Shown here: positions 16,546 to 26,900 of the stretch, one piece after another
Numbering within the stretch: the first letter of the stretch is position 1
Layout: each line of letters begins with the position of its first letter
From: Caballeronia zhejiangensis
Lineage (GTDB): Bacteria > Pseudomonadota > Gammaproteobacteria > Burkholderiales > Burkholderiaceae
Length of the DNA: 64,000 nt
Reading direction: 5' to 3'
Assembly (NCBI RefSeq): GCF_000698575.1
Contig: NZ_JFHD01000001.1
Location: 558,001 to 622,000, forward strand
Position numbers and translations under genes: made by a program
The notes under the pieces: generated by a model
Told to the model about the DNA's origin: nothing
Seen by the model: only the letters and a program-made list of their open reading frames with translations
Databases searched by the model: none

Positions 16546-17405
16546 ATAGCTACTCGTTCGACTGCACCGCGTGCGGCAAATGCTGCAACAGTCCGCCGGC
16601 GATGTCGCTACGCGAACTGTTCGAACACCGCGACGTATTCGTCGGCTGCATCGCGCTCGGACGCATGCCGCGAGGCGCAGACACGCCACTGCACGCGTTT
16701 CCCGTCGATGAGGCCAGTGCCATCACCATCGCGACGCTTGCGCTCGATTACCCGTCGCTCGGCCGCTGTTCCGCGCTTGCGCATGACGGGTTGTGCGGCC
16801 TTCATGCAAAGGGCAAGCCGGATCAGTGCATCGCGGTGCCGCTCGACCCGCTCGTGCCCGATCACCTGCAACATGCGGTGCTTGCGCAGCGCTCGCATGG
16901 CGCGGGATGGATCGGCGCGCAATGCATCCGCCCGGGCGAGCATCCGGGTGCGTTGCTCCTCAGGGCTGGCGAGATCGTGGATGAAGAGGCCAAGGCGGCC
17001 GTGCAACGCAGACGGCACGCGCTAGGCATCGAGCGCGAGCTATGGGCCGCGCCGTTGTTCGATGTCCTGAGACGCGACTTCGCCGATCCGCGCCGCGCGC
17101 TCGCGATGCTTCCTTCCGACGGTTATCGCACCATTGCGAGCGTGCCGGCGCTCATGGGTATCGGCACGTTATCGACGGCGCTCGCGCGCGCGTGCATCGC
17201 CTATATCGATGCGCAGACGGCGCTGATACACCGGAACGTCGCGCAGGCCGTGCAACGCCGCCGCCTCGACGACCGGCCGACGACGCAGACACTGCGCGGT
17301 TTCTCCGATGCACTTCAGCATGCACGCGCGCATCTCCGCGCGCTGCCCGAACGCACCGCAGCCTCGCCGCTCGCGAGAGACGCCGAGGCGTGGTTTCTCT
17401 TCTGA
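16542..17405 (+). CDS. YkgJ-family cysteine-cluster protein
   Basis: A 287-residue cytoplasmic protein. Its N-terminal CTACGKCC with downstream LGRCSALAHDGLCGLHAKGKPDQCIAVPLDP is the CxxCxxCC...C...C zinc/iron-binding cluster of YkgJ/YcgN-like proteins (UPF0153). Start GTG at 16542 overlaps the upstream TGA as GTGA; the TTG at 16539 is less likely. It ends the sulfatase operon. The role is unknown. Being coupled to an exported sulfatase and its maturase, it might handle metal or redox needs, but nothing in the sequence proves this. Confidence 0.8.
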   Translation: MNSYSFDCTACGKCCNSPPAMSLRELFEHRDVFVGCIALGRMPRGADTPLHAFPVDEASAITIATLALDYPSLGRCSALAHDGLCGLHAKGKPDQCIAVPLDPLVPDHLQHAVLAQRSHGAGWIGAQCIRPGEHPGALLLRAGEIVDEEAKAAVQRRRHALGIERELWAAPLFDVLRRDFADPRRALAMLPSDGYRTIASVPALMGIGTLSTALARACIAYIDAQTALIHRNVAQAVQRRRLDDRPTTQTLRGFSDALQHARAHLRALPERTAASPLARDAEAWFLF

Positions 17406-17718
17406 GGCTCGGCGAATGCGCCGTTCGTGCCGACGGGCAGCATACGAATCCGCCTTTTTGCTACGCAGCAATCGGACCGTCCAACGTGCGTCTAAAGAAA
17501 TTGAGTCAATGCTCTATTTCAACGTATCTCATGCCGATCGCCCCCAGCCCGCAGCCGGTTTCCGGATTTCATCCTGTCGTAAGGTTTACCCCGATTTAAA
17601 CGCAAACCAACAAAAGGGACATTCTGCCTGCTGCATGTAATCGAAGCGCAACCCAATTGACGTCATTCTGAAGCGCCAGCTCTGCGGCTGGCGTCGTGCA
17701 TGCCGAGAGGAGAGCGAT
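17406..17718. other. Gene-free leader upstream of the glycerol transporter operon
   Basis: 313 bases with no convincing gene. The stretch is more AT-rich than its flanks, as expected for a promoter region. I see no clear inverted repeat. A good ribosome-binding sequence (GAGAGGAGAG) lies just before the TTG start at 17719. Confidence 0.5.
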
Positions 17719-18810
17719 TTGGTCCTTGAACTGGAGCGGGTCAGTGTCGTTTCTGGCGGGCAGCCGTATCTGTACGGCGTGGATTTGCGCCTTGTCCCAG
17801 GCGCCATCAACGTGCTTCTCGGACCCACGCAGGCCGGCAAAACCACGCTGATGCGCGTGATGGCGGGTCTCGACAGGCCGAACGACGGCCGGGTGCTCGT
17901 CGACGGCCAGAACGTGACAGGCGTCAGCGTGCGCCAGCGCAATCTCGCGATGGTCTATCAGCAGTTCATCAACTACCCCGCGATGACGGTGTTCGAGAAC
18001 ATCGCCTCGCCTTTGCGTCTGCAAAAAACCGACCCTGCCGAAATCCGCCGGCGCGTGCACGAAGTCGCGGCCCGACTGCATATCGACCATTTGCTGGAGC
18101 GGCGGCCAGGCGAACTGTCGGGCGGACAGCAGCAGCGCTGCGCGCTCGCGCGTGCACTCGTGAAGCGCACGTCGCTGGTGCTGCTCGACGAACCGCTCGT
18201 CAATCTCGATTACAAGCTGCGCGAGGAATTGCGCCTCGAACTGGCCACGCTTTTCGCCGACGGCAAGACGACGGTCGTCTACGCGACCACCGAACCGCTC
18301 GAAGCGCTGCTGCTGGGCGGCCATACGGCAATCGTCGATAAAGGCCGGGTTCTGCAGTTCGGTCCCACGCTCGATGTCTATAACGCACCGGTCAACGTCG
18401 CGGCCGCAGCCGTCTTCAACGACCCGCCGATGAACATGCTGACGAGCGACTGCGGCAACGGCCGCGCGCGTCTGCCGATCGGCGTCGAGGTTCCGGTCCG
18501 GCACGGTCTCGCCGCGAACGGCGCATGCCGCATCGGCATCCGGCCGGGGCACGTGCGTCTCGAGGCGAATGCCGCTCATGCGATCGCCGTTGCGTGCCGG
18601 CTCGAACTCGCTGAACTGAGCGGCTCGGAAACATACCTGCACTTGCGCACGCTGACCGGCGCGGTCGACCTGGTTGCGCAATTGCAGGGCGTGCATCAGA
18701 TCGAGCTCGGCACGCAGCTCGATGTTTTCATCGACCCTGACGAACTGTTCGTGTTCGGCGCGGATACCCAACTGGTGTCCAGCCCGGAGGCAGCTCATGG
18801 CGTGCATTGA
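17719..18810 (+). CDS. glpS: Glycerol ABC transporter ATP-binding subunit GlpS-like
   Basis: A 363-residue ABC ATPase of the sugar/polyol group. Walker A is G35-PTQAGKT; the signature LSGGQ is at 133-137 and Walker B LVLLDEP at 153-159. A C-terminal TOBE-like domain follows (RIGIRPGHVRLEAN). The Gln in the Walker A region and the pairing with a second, signature-degenerate ATPase match the GlpS/GlpT pair of the Rhizobium leguminosarum glycerol transporter. Start is TTG at 17719 with AGGAG upstream. First gene of a six-gene operon. The names glpS/glpT here are those of the rhizobial ABC system, not the E. coli genes. Confidence 0.85.
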   Translation: MVLELERVSVVSGGQPYLYGVDLRLVPGAINVLLGPTQAGKTTLMRVMAGLDRPNDGRVLVDGQNVTGVSVRQRNLAMVYQQFINYPAMTVFENIASPLRLQKTDPAEIRRRVHEVAARLHIDHLLERRPGELSGGQQQRCALARALVKRTSLVLLDEPLVNLDYKLREELRLELATLFADGKTTVVYATTEPLEALLLGGHTAIVDKGRVLQFGPTLDVYNAPVNVAAAAVFNDPPMNMLTSDCGNGRARLPIGVEVPVRHGLAANGACRIGIRPGHVRLEANAAHAIAVACRLELAELSGSETYLHLRTLTGAVDLVAQLQGVHQIELGTQLDVFIDPDELFVFGADTQLVSSPEAAHGVH

Positions 18811-19917
18811 GTTCCAGAATCTCGGGCACGCGTACGGACCGGCCCCCGCGACGCTCGACGACTACGCGCTTCAACCCATGAGCATGGTCTGGGATGACGG
18901 CGGCGCTTACGCGTTGCTCGGGCCATCGGGTTGCGGCAAGACCACGCTGCTGAATATCGTGTCGGGGCTCGTCAAGCCGTCGGAGGGCAAGGTGCTGTTC
19001 GACGGACGCGACGTGACTGCGCTCGGCGCACGCGAGCGCAACATCGCGCAAGTGTTCCAGTTCCCCGTGGTCTACGACACGATGACCGTGTTCGACAACC
19101 TCGCGTTTCCGCTGCGCAATCGGGTGATGTCGACCGCCGAGGTCACGAAGCGCGTGCACGAAGTCGCGGAAATCCTCGATATGACGCGCGATCTGCCGCT
19201 CAAGGCGAGCAATCTGGCCGCCGACGCCAAGCAGAAAATATCGCTCGGGCGCGGCCTCGTGCGCAAGGACGTGGCGGCGATTCTCTTCGACGAACCGCTC
19301 ACCGTGATCGATCCCGCGATGAAGTGGATGCTGCGCCGGCAGTTGAAGAAGATCCATCAGCAACTCAAGCTCACGCTTATCTACGTGACGCACGATCAGG
19401 TAGAAGCGCTGACTTTCGCGGATGAAGTCGTGGTCATGACGAATGGCCGCGTCGTTCAGAAAGGCGGAGCCGATGCGCTTTTTCTGCGGCCGGATCACGC
19501 TTTTGTCGGCTACTTCATCGGCAGTCCGGGCATGAATCTCTGTCCGATCGAGCTCGACGCAGACGGCGCAAAAATCGGCTCGCAGCGCCTGCCGCTCGAC
19601 GCGGGCACGCTCGCGACGCTACGGGCCGCGCATCAGCAGACAAACGGCGCGCTCAAGCTGGGGATTCGCCCGGAATTCGTACGGCTTTCGCATGAAGGCG
19701 GAGCGGGTGCGCTCAACGCGCGGGTGCTTCGCGCACAGCAACTCGGCAACTATCAACTGGTGACCGCGCAATGCGACGGCCATGTGTTCAATGCGAGGCT
19801 CGAACCGCATGTGCGGATTGTCGACGGACCTGCCTGGCTGCATCTGGTTGCGCCTGAGACCGTATTCTTCTGCAACGACGAACGAGTCGAAACACGCATC
19901 TCCGAAGAGGCCGCGCG

Positions 19918-19921
<4 letters not shown>
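18797..19921 (+). CDS. glpT: Glycerol ABC transporter ATP-binding subunit GlpT-like (degenerate signature)
   Basis: A 374-residue ABC ATPase. Walker A GPSGCGKT is at 42-49 and Walker B AILFDEP at 161-167. The ABC signature is replaced by LAADAKQ (140-146) where LSGGQ is expected. With GlpS it would form a heterodimeric motor having one normal and one degenerate ATP site. A C-terminal ligand/TOBE region (LGIRPEFVRLSHEG) is present. ATG 18797 has a GGAGG site and overlaps the glpS stop by 14 bases. Confidence 0.85.
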
Positions 19922-20800
<879 letters not shown>

Positions 20801-20811
<11 letters not shown>

Positions 20812-21613
20812 GCGCCGCTGGATGCGGACGTTGGTGCTCGTCGTCTATATGCTGTTCGCGCTGATTCCGCTTTACTGGATGTTGTCGATCTCCCTGCGCA
20901 CGAACGAGGAGACCATGTCGACGTTCGCCACGCTGCCGCAGCACGTGACGTTCGACAACTACAAGGTGATCTTCACCGATCCCTCGTGGTACTGGGGCTA
21001 CATCAATTCGATCATCTACGTGCTGATGAACACGGTGATGTCCGTGCTGGTCGCGCTGCCTGCCGCGTATGCGTTCTCGCGTTATCGCTTTCTCGGCGAC
21101 AAGCACATGTTCTTCTGGCTGCTCACCAACCGCATGACGCCGCCCGCCGTGTTCCTGCTGCCGTTTTTCCAGCTCTATTCGAGCATCGGCCTGACCGACA
21201 CGTACATTGCCGTCGCACTCGCGCACATGCTGTTCAACGTGCCGCTTGCCGTATGGATTCTCGAAGGCTTCATGTCGGGCGTCTCGCGCGAGATCGACGA
21301 AACCGCGTATATCGACGGTTATACGTTTCCCGCCTTCTTCGTGAAGATCTTTCTGCCGCTCATCAAGTCGGGCGTCGGTGTCACGGCTTTCTTCTGCTTC
21401 ATGTTCAGCTGGGTCGAACTGCTGCTCGCGCGCACGCTGACTTCGGTCAACGCGAAACCTATCGCTGCCGTGATGACGCGCACCGTGTCGGCCGCCGGCA
21501 TGGATTGGGGCGTGCTGTCGGCGGCGGGCGTGCTGACGATCGTTCCCGGCGCGCTCGTGATCTACTTCGTGCGCAACTACATCGCGAAGGGCTTCGCGAT
21601 GGGGAGAGTGTGA
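20801..21613 (+). CDS. glpQ: Glycerol ABC transporter permease GlpQ-like
   Basis: A 270-residue MalG-type permease. It opens with a membrane helix (LVLVVYMLFALIPLYWMLSI) and has the EAA-type loop SREIDETAYIDGYTFPAFFVKIFLPL. AAGGAG precedes the ATG at 20801, which overlaps the glpP end by 11 bases. With GlpP it should form the heterodimeric pore. The name refers to the ABC system and not to the E. coli phosphodiesterase. Confidence 0.87.
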
Positions 21614-21894
21614 TGTTCACGTGGATGTACTGGACGCCCGAGGTGGCGATTTTTTTCGGCTGCATCGTCGTGATGCTGGGCGGCATGACGGTATGGGAAC
21701 TGTGCTCGCCGACTCATGAACGCAAGGGTTTTCTGCCTATCGCGACGACTCGCGGCGATCGCCTTTTCATCGGCCTGTTGACTGCCGCTTATGTGAATCT
21801 CGCGTGGCTTGCGATCAGCGCGGAGGGCTCGAGTTCGTGGCCGGGCTTCATAGCCTCGGTGCTGGTGCTGCTCGCGATCATGTGGAAAGGCTAG
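21613..21894 (+). CDS. glpU: DUF2160 small membrane protein (GlpU-like)
   Basis: A 93-residue protein with three hydrophobic segments (VAIFFGCIVVMLGGMTVW, LFIGLLTAAYVNLAWLAI and FIASVLVLLAIMW) of the DUF2160 family, found specifically inside glycerol ABC operons. The ATG shares its first base with the glpQ stop (TGATG). The function is unknown; in Rhizobium the corresponding gene is called glpU. A role as an accessory transmembrane subunit is inferred. Confidence 0.82.
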   Translation: MFTWMYWTPEVAIFFGCIVVMLGGMTVWELCSPTHERKGFLPIATTRGDRLFIGLLTAAYVNLAWLAISAEGSSSWPGFIASVLVLLAIMWKG

Positions 21895-21996
21895 CAAGCC
21901 GACGCATGCAGCGATGACTGACAACTGCCGGTTCCGCTGATGCCCCCAGCGGGCGCCGACAAGATCGAAGGGGCACGGAAGACACAGGAGAAGACC

Positions 21997-23736
21997 ATGC
22001 ATCAGAGGAGACGGATCGTCGCGCTGGCAGTGGCAAGTATCGTGTCGGGTGCCTTCGCGAACCAGGCTCTGGCGGGAACGCCCGAGGCGCAGAAATGGGT
22101 GGACAGCGAGTTTCAACCCAGCACGCTGTCGAAACAGCAGCAGATGGACGAGATGAAATGGTTCATCGATACCGCGGCGAAACTCAAGTCGCAGGGCGTC
22201 AAGGAGATTCATGTCGTGTCGGAAACCATCGACACGCACACCTACGAATCGAAAACGCTAGCGAAAGCGTTCAGCGAAATCACCGGCATTCAGGTGAAGC
22301 ACGACATCATTCAGGAAGGGGACGTCGTCGAGAAATTGCAGACCTCGATGCAATCCGGCCAAAGCATTTACGACGGCTGGATTTCGGACTCGGACCTGAT
22401 CGGCACGCACTATCGCTATGGCGTGATCGTTCCGCTATCCGATTACATGGCGGGCGAAGGCAAGGAATACACGAACCCCGGTCTTGACCTGAAAGATTTC
22501 ATCGGCACGAGCTTTACGACCGCGCCGGACAAGAAGCTCTATCAGCTTCCCGACCAGCAGTTCGCGAACCTTTACTGGTTCCGCGCGGACTGGTTCGCAC
22601 GCAAGGACTTGCAGGACAAGTTCAAGGCGAAATATGGCTACGAACTCGGCGTGCCGGTCAACTGGTCCGCGTATGAAGACATCGCCGAGTTCTTTACGAA
22701 CGACGTGAAAACCATCGACGGAGAAAAGGTCTACGGCCATATGGATTACGGCAAGAAAGACCCGTCGCTCGGCTGGCGCTTCACGGACGCGTGGCTTTCC
22801 ATGGCGGGCGAAGCCGACAAGGGCATTCCGAACGGCATGCCCGTCGACGAATGGGGCATCCGCGTGACGCCTGATGGCTGTCATCCGGTAGGCGCGTCGG
22901 TATCGCGCGGCGGCGGCACTAATAGCCCGGCAGCGGTCTACGCGACGACCAAATACATCGACTGGCTCAAGAAATACGCGCCACCGGAAGCGTCGGGCAT
23001 GACCTTCAGCGAAGCGGGCCCGGTGCCCGCGCAGGGACGCATCGCGCAACAGGTGTTCTGGTACACCGCGTTCACGGCGTCGATGCTCAAGCCGGGCAAC
23101 GTCACGAATGCGGATGGCACGCCGAAGTGGCGCATGGCGCCCTCCCCGCACGGCGCCTACTGGAAGGAGGGCATGCAAAACGGGTATCAGGACGTCGGCT
23201 CGTGGACCTTCTTCAAGTCGACGCCGCCGAATCAGCGCGCTGCCGCGTGGCTATACGCGCAGTTCGTGACGTCGAAGAGCGTGTCGCTCAAGAAGTCGAT
23301 TGTCGGTCTCACGTTCATTCGCGACTCCGACATTCATAGCGACTACTTCACGAAGAACGCGGATAAATACGGCGGCTTGATCGAGTTCTATCGCAGCCCG
23401 GCGCGCGTCGCGTGGACGCCGACCGGCAACAACGTGCCCGACTATCCGAAGATGGCGCAACTCTGGTGGAAGAACGTCGGCACTGCTGTCGCCGGTGAGA
23501 AGACGCCGCAGGCTGCGATGGATAACCTGGCGAAGGAAATGGACCAGGTGTTGTCCCGTTTGCAGCGGGCGGGGATGAAGGTTTGCGCGCCGGAGCTGAA
23601 TGCGCAGAGCGATCCGTCGAAGTGGCTGTCCGACCAGCACGCGCCGTGGAAGGCGCTTGCCAATGAGAAGCCGAAGGGGGAAACGGTGAAGTATGAGCAA
23701 CTGCTGTCCGCGTGGAAGGCGGGTAAGGTGCGGTAG
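21997..23736 (+). CDS. glpV: Glycerol ABC transporter substrate-binding protein GlpV-like
   Basis: A 579-residue, unusually long family-1 extracellular binding protein with a Sec signal (RIVALAVASIVSGAFANQALA). Distinctive stretches are EIHVVSETIDTHTYESKTLA, FSEITGIQVKHDIIQEGDVV and MQSGQSIYDGWISDSDLIG, which match the large GlpV-type proteins. Start ATG 21997 has AGGAG upstream; the longer frame from 21940 has no signal at its N-terminus. Last gene of the operon, followed by a strong terminator. glpK, glpD and a regulator are absent from the window. Confidence 0.88.
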   Translation: MHQRRRIVALAVASIVSGAFANQALAGTPEAQKWVDSEFQPSTLSKQQQMDEMKWFIDTAAKLKSQGVKEIHVVSETIDTHTYESKTLAKAFSEITGIQVKHDIIQEGDVVEKLQTSMQSGQSIYDGWISDSDLIGTHYRYGVIVPLSDYMAGEGKEYTNPGLDLKDFIGTSFTTAPDKKLYQLPDQQFANLYWFRADWFARKDLQDKFKAKYGYELGVPVNWSAYEDIAEFFTNDVKTIDGEKVYGHMDYGKKDPSLGWRFTDAWLSMAGEADKGIPNGMPVDEWGIRVTPDGCHPVGASVSRGGGTNSPAAVYATTKYIDWLKKYAPPEASGMTFSEAGPVPAQGRIAQQVFWYTAFTASMLKPGNVTNADGTPKWRMAPSPHGAYWKEGMQNGYQDVGSWTFFKSTPPNQRAAAWLYAQFVTSKSVSLKKSIVGLTFIRDSDIHSDYFTKNADKYGGLIEFYRSPARVAWTPTGNNVPDYPKMAQLWWKNVGTAVAGEKTPQAAMDNLAKEMDQVLSRLQRAGMKVCAPELNAQSDPSKWLSDQHAPWKALANEKPKGETVKYEQLLSAWKAGKVR

Positions 23737-23755
23737 GGGTTTTGATTTTTGGATT

Positions 23756-23783
23756 GGCGGCACTTGGTTGTGCCGCCTTTTTT
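23756..23783 (+). terminator. Rho-independent terminator of the glycerol transporter operon
   Basis: GGCGGCAC, loop TTGGTT, GTGCCGCC form a perfect 8-base GC-rich stem immediately followed by TTTTTT, 20 bases after the glpV stop. Confidence 0.92.
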
Positions 23784-24119
23784 GTGGGTTGCTGGACGGG
23801 CGCGGTGGGGCTGGAAGCAGCAGCGACGATTCGATGCGGATGCAATCTCTGACGGCCCTTGATGACCATCAGCCGAAATTCGCGGATTACCGCCTCGTTG
23901 TTCTGCTACGACCGTGGTCCGAAGGGCTGAAGCCAACCCCTTTCCGCCATTGAGACGGTTGGTCTATGACTGGCTGCTGATGGGCCGGGTACGGCCTATC
24001 GTGGAGACCTCGGACGGGTCTTTCGCGCGCTCCTGACAAACTGATCGGGAGCGTCCGAACCTCTGCCAAGCACCTTCCCAGCGACGAGCGGCCATGTCGC
24101 CTTGATTGACGGCCTTGCG
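23784..24119. other. Gene-free stretch between glycerol operon and galactarate block
   Basis: 336 bases containing only short overlapping reading frames with no recognisable domain. It separates two convergent units and may be decayed DNA. I could not identify an insertion element or repeat in it. Confidence 0.5.
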
Positions 24120-25280
24120 TCAGCCGCGTATACCGACTGCCGCCTCTTGAGCCGTCCAGCCTGCTACGCGGTCGCTCAGTGTGAGCCCCAGGCCCGGTCG
24201 TGTCGGAACCAACATCCGGCCGTCACGCGTCTCCAGCTTCTCGTTGAACAGCGGCTCAAGCCATTCGAAATGTTCGACCCAGGGTTCACGGGAATAACAA
24301 GCCGCGAGATGCACGTGCAATTCCATCGCGAAGTGCGGCGCCAGCATCAGCCCCGCGTGATCAGCCAACGTCGCGACCTTCAAGAATGGCGTAATGCCGC
24401 CGACACGCGGCGCGTCCGGCATCAGGTAATCCGCGCCGCGCTGACGGATGAACTCCCAGTGCTCGGATACGCTCGTCAACATTTCGCCGGTTGCGATCGG
24501 CGTATCGAACTGGGCAGCCAGCGCAGCGTGACCTTCCGCGTCATAGCAATCGAGCGGCTCCTCGATCCAGATCAAATTGAACTGCTCGAAGGTGCGGCAC
24601 ATACGTTGAGCGGTCGGCCGGTCCCACTGCTGATTGGCATCCACCATCAACGGAAAGGCGTCACCCAAATGCTTGCGCACCGTCTGGACCCGGTGAATGT
24701 CAATCGCACAGTCTGGTTGCCCGACCTTGAGCTTGATCCCGCCGATCCCCTTCTCGCGCGAGGCGTCGGTGTTGACAAGCAACTGATCGAGTGGCGTGTG
24801 AAGGAACCCGCCCGAGGTGTTGTAGCAACGCACCGAATCGCGGTGGGCGCCGAGGAGCTTGGCAAGCGACAGATTCGCGCGTTTGGCCTTCAGGTCCCAC
24901 ATGGCAACGTCGAACGCGCCGATCGCCTGTGCCGCCATGCCACTGCGCCCTACCGATGCCCCTGCCCACGCCAGCTTGTCCCACAATCGAGCGATGTCAC
25001 TCGGGTCTTCGCCGATGAGCACAGGAGCGATCTCCTTCGCATGCGCGAACTGGCCAGGGCCACCGGCACGCTTTGAATAACTGAAGCCGAGCCCGCGATG
25101 ACCGTCTGCCGTCTCGATTTCGACAAACAGAATGGCGATCTCTGTCATCGGCTTCTGCCGACCCGTCAGGACTTTGGCGTCGCTGATCGGGTTGGCGAGC
25201 GGAAGAAACGTGGATGCAACGCGAATCCACTTGATCGAGTCGTTCGACGGTCCAGCGATGAGCGAAGATGTGGCATTCAT
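24120..25280 (-). CDS. Enolase-superfamily sugar-acid dehydratase, L-talarate/galactarate type
   Basis: A 386-residue mandelate-racemase-type enzyme. Visible catalytic features are the KLKVGQPD strand with the first base, MVDANQQWD and IWIEEPLDC supplying Asp and Glu metal ligands, GEMLTSVSEHWEF for the third ligand, DAPRVGGITPFLKVA, and a catalytic His in APHFAMELHVHL. These closely follow the L-talarate/galactarate dehydratase pattern, which gives 5-keto-4-deoxyglucarate. A GGAG site precedes the ATG. It lies downstream of an MFS carrier with sugar-acid transporter features, supporting uptake and dehydration of an aldarate. The exact substrate stays uncertain. Confidence 0.8.
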   Translation of the reverse strand: MNATSSLIAGPSNDSIKWIRVASTFLPLANPISDAKVLTGRQKPMTEIAILFVEIETADGHRGLGFSYSKRAGGPGQFAHAKEIAPVLIGEDPSDIARLWDKLAWAGASVGRSGMAAQAIGAFDVAMWDLKAKRANLSLAKLLGAHRDSVRCYNTSGGFLHTPLDQLLVNTDASREKGIGGIKLKVGQPDCAIDIHRVQTVRKHLGDAFPLMVDANQQWDRPTAQRMCRTFEQFNLIWIEEPLDCYDAEGHAALAAQFDTPIATGEMLTSVSEHWEFIRQRGADYLMPDAPRVGGITPFLKVATLADHAGLMLAPHFAMELHVHLAACYSREPWVEHFEWLEPLFNEKLETRDGRMLVPTRPGLGLTLSDRVAGWTAQEAAVGIRG

Positions 25281-25320
25281 GGGAGGGGCTCCTTGCGATA
25301 AGGTGTTGGGAGGCGGCGAC

Positions 25321-26691
25321 TCAGTGGCCGTGGCGCGGTTTGAGGGAGGCGGTGGCGCTCTTGCGCGATCCGTCGCCTTCGTCGTCGGTTTCCAGACGCT
25401 GGAGTTTTCCGACGATCAGCAGGTATGAGCACGCGCCAAGCAGCGACAGCGCACCGATGTAAGTCAGCGCGACTTCAAACGACCCGGTGCTCTTGATCAT
25501 CCAGCCGATCGCAAGCGGCGTAACGATGCTCGCGAGATTGCCGCACAGGTTGAAGATTCCGCCGCTGATGCCCATCGCGCGCTTGGGTGAAACGTCGCCG
25601 ACAATGCACCAGCCCAAATTGCCGACGCCCTTGGCGAAGAACGCAATCGACATGACGAGAATCACAATCGTCGTCGAATGCACATAGTTGGCAACCACGA
25701 TCGTGCTCGACAGAACGAGGCCGCAGATGATCGGGGTCTTCCGAGAGGCGGTGAGACTGAAACCGCGTTTAAGCATCCAGTCGGACCAGAGGCCACCGAC
25801 AAGCCCGCCCACGCAACCTGCCACTGCCGGCAGCGCCGCCACCATGCCGACCTTAAGGATCGACATGCCTTTCGCTTCGATCAGGTAGGTCGGGAACCAC
25901 GTCAGGAAGAACCAGGTGATCGACGTCAGACAGAACTGGCCGATATAGATGCCTATCATCATGCGGTTCGCAGCGATTGCCCTCACCTGTTTCCACTTGA
26001 ACGGCTGCGGGCTGTCGCCGATGGTCGGCAGACCACCGCCTGCCGCGATGTACTCAAGTTCGGCCGCACTCACGCGATGATCGCGCTGTGGTTCCCGCAC
26101 CGACCTGAGCCACCAGAATCCTAGAAGAACGCCCACAGCGCCGGTCGTGTAGAAGACGTAATGCCAACCCCACATGCTCACGGTGTACGTCATGACCGGC
26201 GTGAACACTGCGAGCGCGAAGTACTGTGCCAATTGGAACACCGACGTCGCGAGACCGCGCTCGGCGCTCGGGAACCACATGACGGTAAGACGACTGTTGC
26301 ACGGGAACGCCGGCGATTCCGCGATTCCCATCAGGAAGCGCAAGGCAAAGAGCGCCACGAATGCTGACGCAAACAGATGAACGAAACCCTGGGCGAACGT
26401 CAGTGCCGACCACAGAATCAGACTGATGCCGAGCACGGTCCGGGCGCCGAAACGGTCAAGAATGAGACCGCCGGGAATCTGCATCGCGGTGTAGGCCCAG
26501 CCGAACGCCGAGAAGGCAACGCCCATTGTCAACGCGTCGAAACCGAGGTCGTGGCGCATGCTCGGCGCGGCGATCGATAACGTCGCGCGGTCTACATAGT
26601 TGAAAACCGTAACGATGAAAATCATCGCGAGAATGAACCACCGCACTCGCGTGCGCTTGCCATTGTCTGGAATGCTGCTCCGAGTAACCAC
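25321..26691 (-). CDS. MFS transporter, ACS family (GudP/GarP-like aldarate carrier)
   Basis: A 456-residue 12-helix carrier of the anion:cation symporter family. Signatures are VFNYVDRATLSIAAPSMRHDLG, GWAYTAMQIPGGLILDRFGAR and MGIAESPAFPCNSRLTVMWFP, as in glucarate/galactarate transporters. Start is GTG at 26691 with GGAGG five bases upstream. It is the first gene of a two-gene operon with the dehydratase. Palindromic operators lie about 60-100 bases upstream. Confidence 0.85.
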   Translation of the reverse strand: MVTRSSIPDNGKRTRVRWFILAMIFIVTVFNYVDRATLSIAAPSMRHDLGFDALTMGVAFSAFGWAYTAMQIPGGLILDRFGARTVLGISLILWSALTFAQGFVHLFASAFVALFALRFLMGIAESPAFPCNSRLTVMWFPSAERGLATSVFQLAQYFALAVFTPVMTYTVSMWGWHYVFYTTGAVGVLLGFWWLRSVREPQRDHRVSAAELEYIAAGGGLPTIGDSPQPFKWKQVRAIAANRMMIGIYIGQFCLTSITWFFLTWFPTYLIEAKGMSILKVGMVAALPAVAGCVGGLVGGLWSDWMLKRGFSLTASRKTPIICGLVLSSTIVVANYVHSTTIVILVMSIAFFAKGVGNLGWCIVGDVSPKRAMGISGGIFNLCGNLASIVTPLAIGWMIKSTGSFEVALTYIGALSLLGACSYLLIVGKLQRLETDDEGDGSRKSATASLKPRHGH

Positions 26692-26752
26692 TGCCGCCTC
26701 CGTTTGTCTCGACGGTCGGCGCTCAGTCGCCGCACCGAGCGCCGTGTCTCAT

Positions 26753-26793
26753 CATGATTGCGCAATCATGCTTGCTCATTGATTGCGCAACCA
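26753..26793. promoter_or_regulatory. Paired palindromic LacI-type operators
   Basis: CATGATTGCGCAATCATG (26753-26770) is a perfect 18-base palindrome with the central CG typical of LacI-family operators. A second copy, TGATTGCGCAACCA (26780-26793), matches it with one arm mismatch, centre to centre 25 bases away. A weaker TTGCGCA half-match is at 26868. They sit between the MFS/dehydratase operon and the divergent LacI-type regulator gene, so autoregulation and control of the operon are likely. Confidence 0.7.
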
Positions 26794-26900
26794 TTGTCGT
26801 TTGCCCTTGCGGCATGGGCCTGCTTGCGTTTCCGCATGGGTTCGATGCGGTTCGTGGTCTAATGCTGTTGCGCACTAATCGTTATATCCAGTACTCTGAA

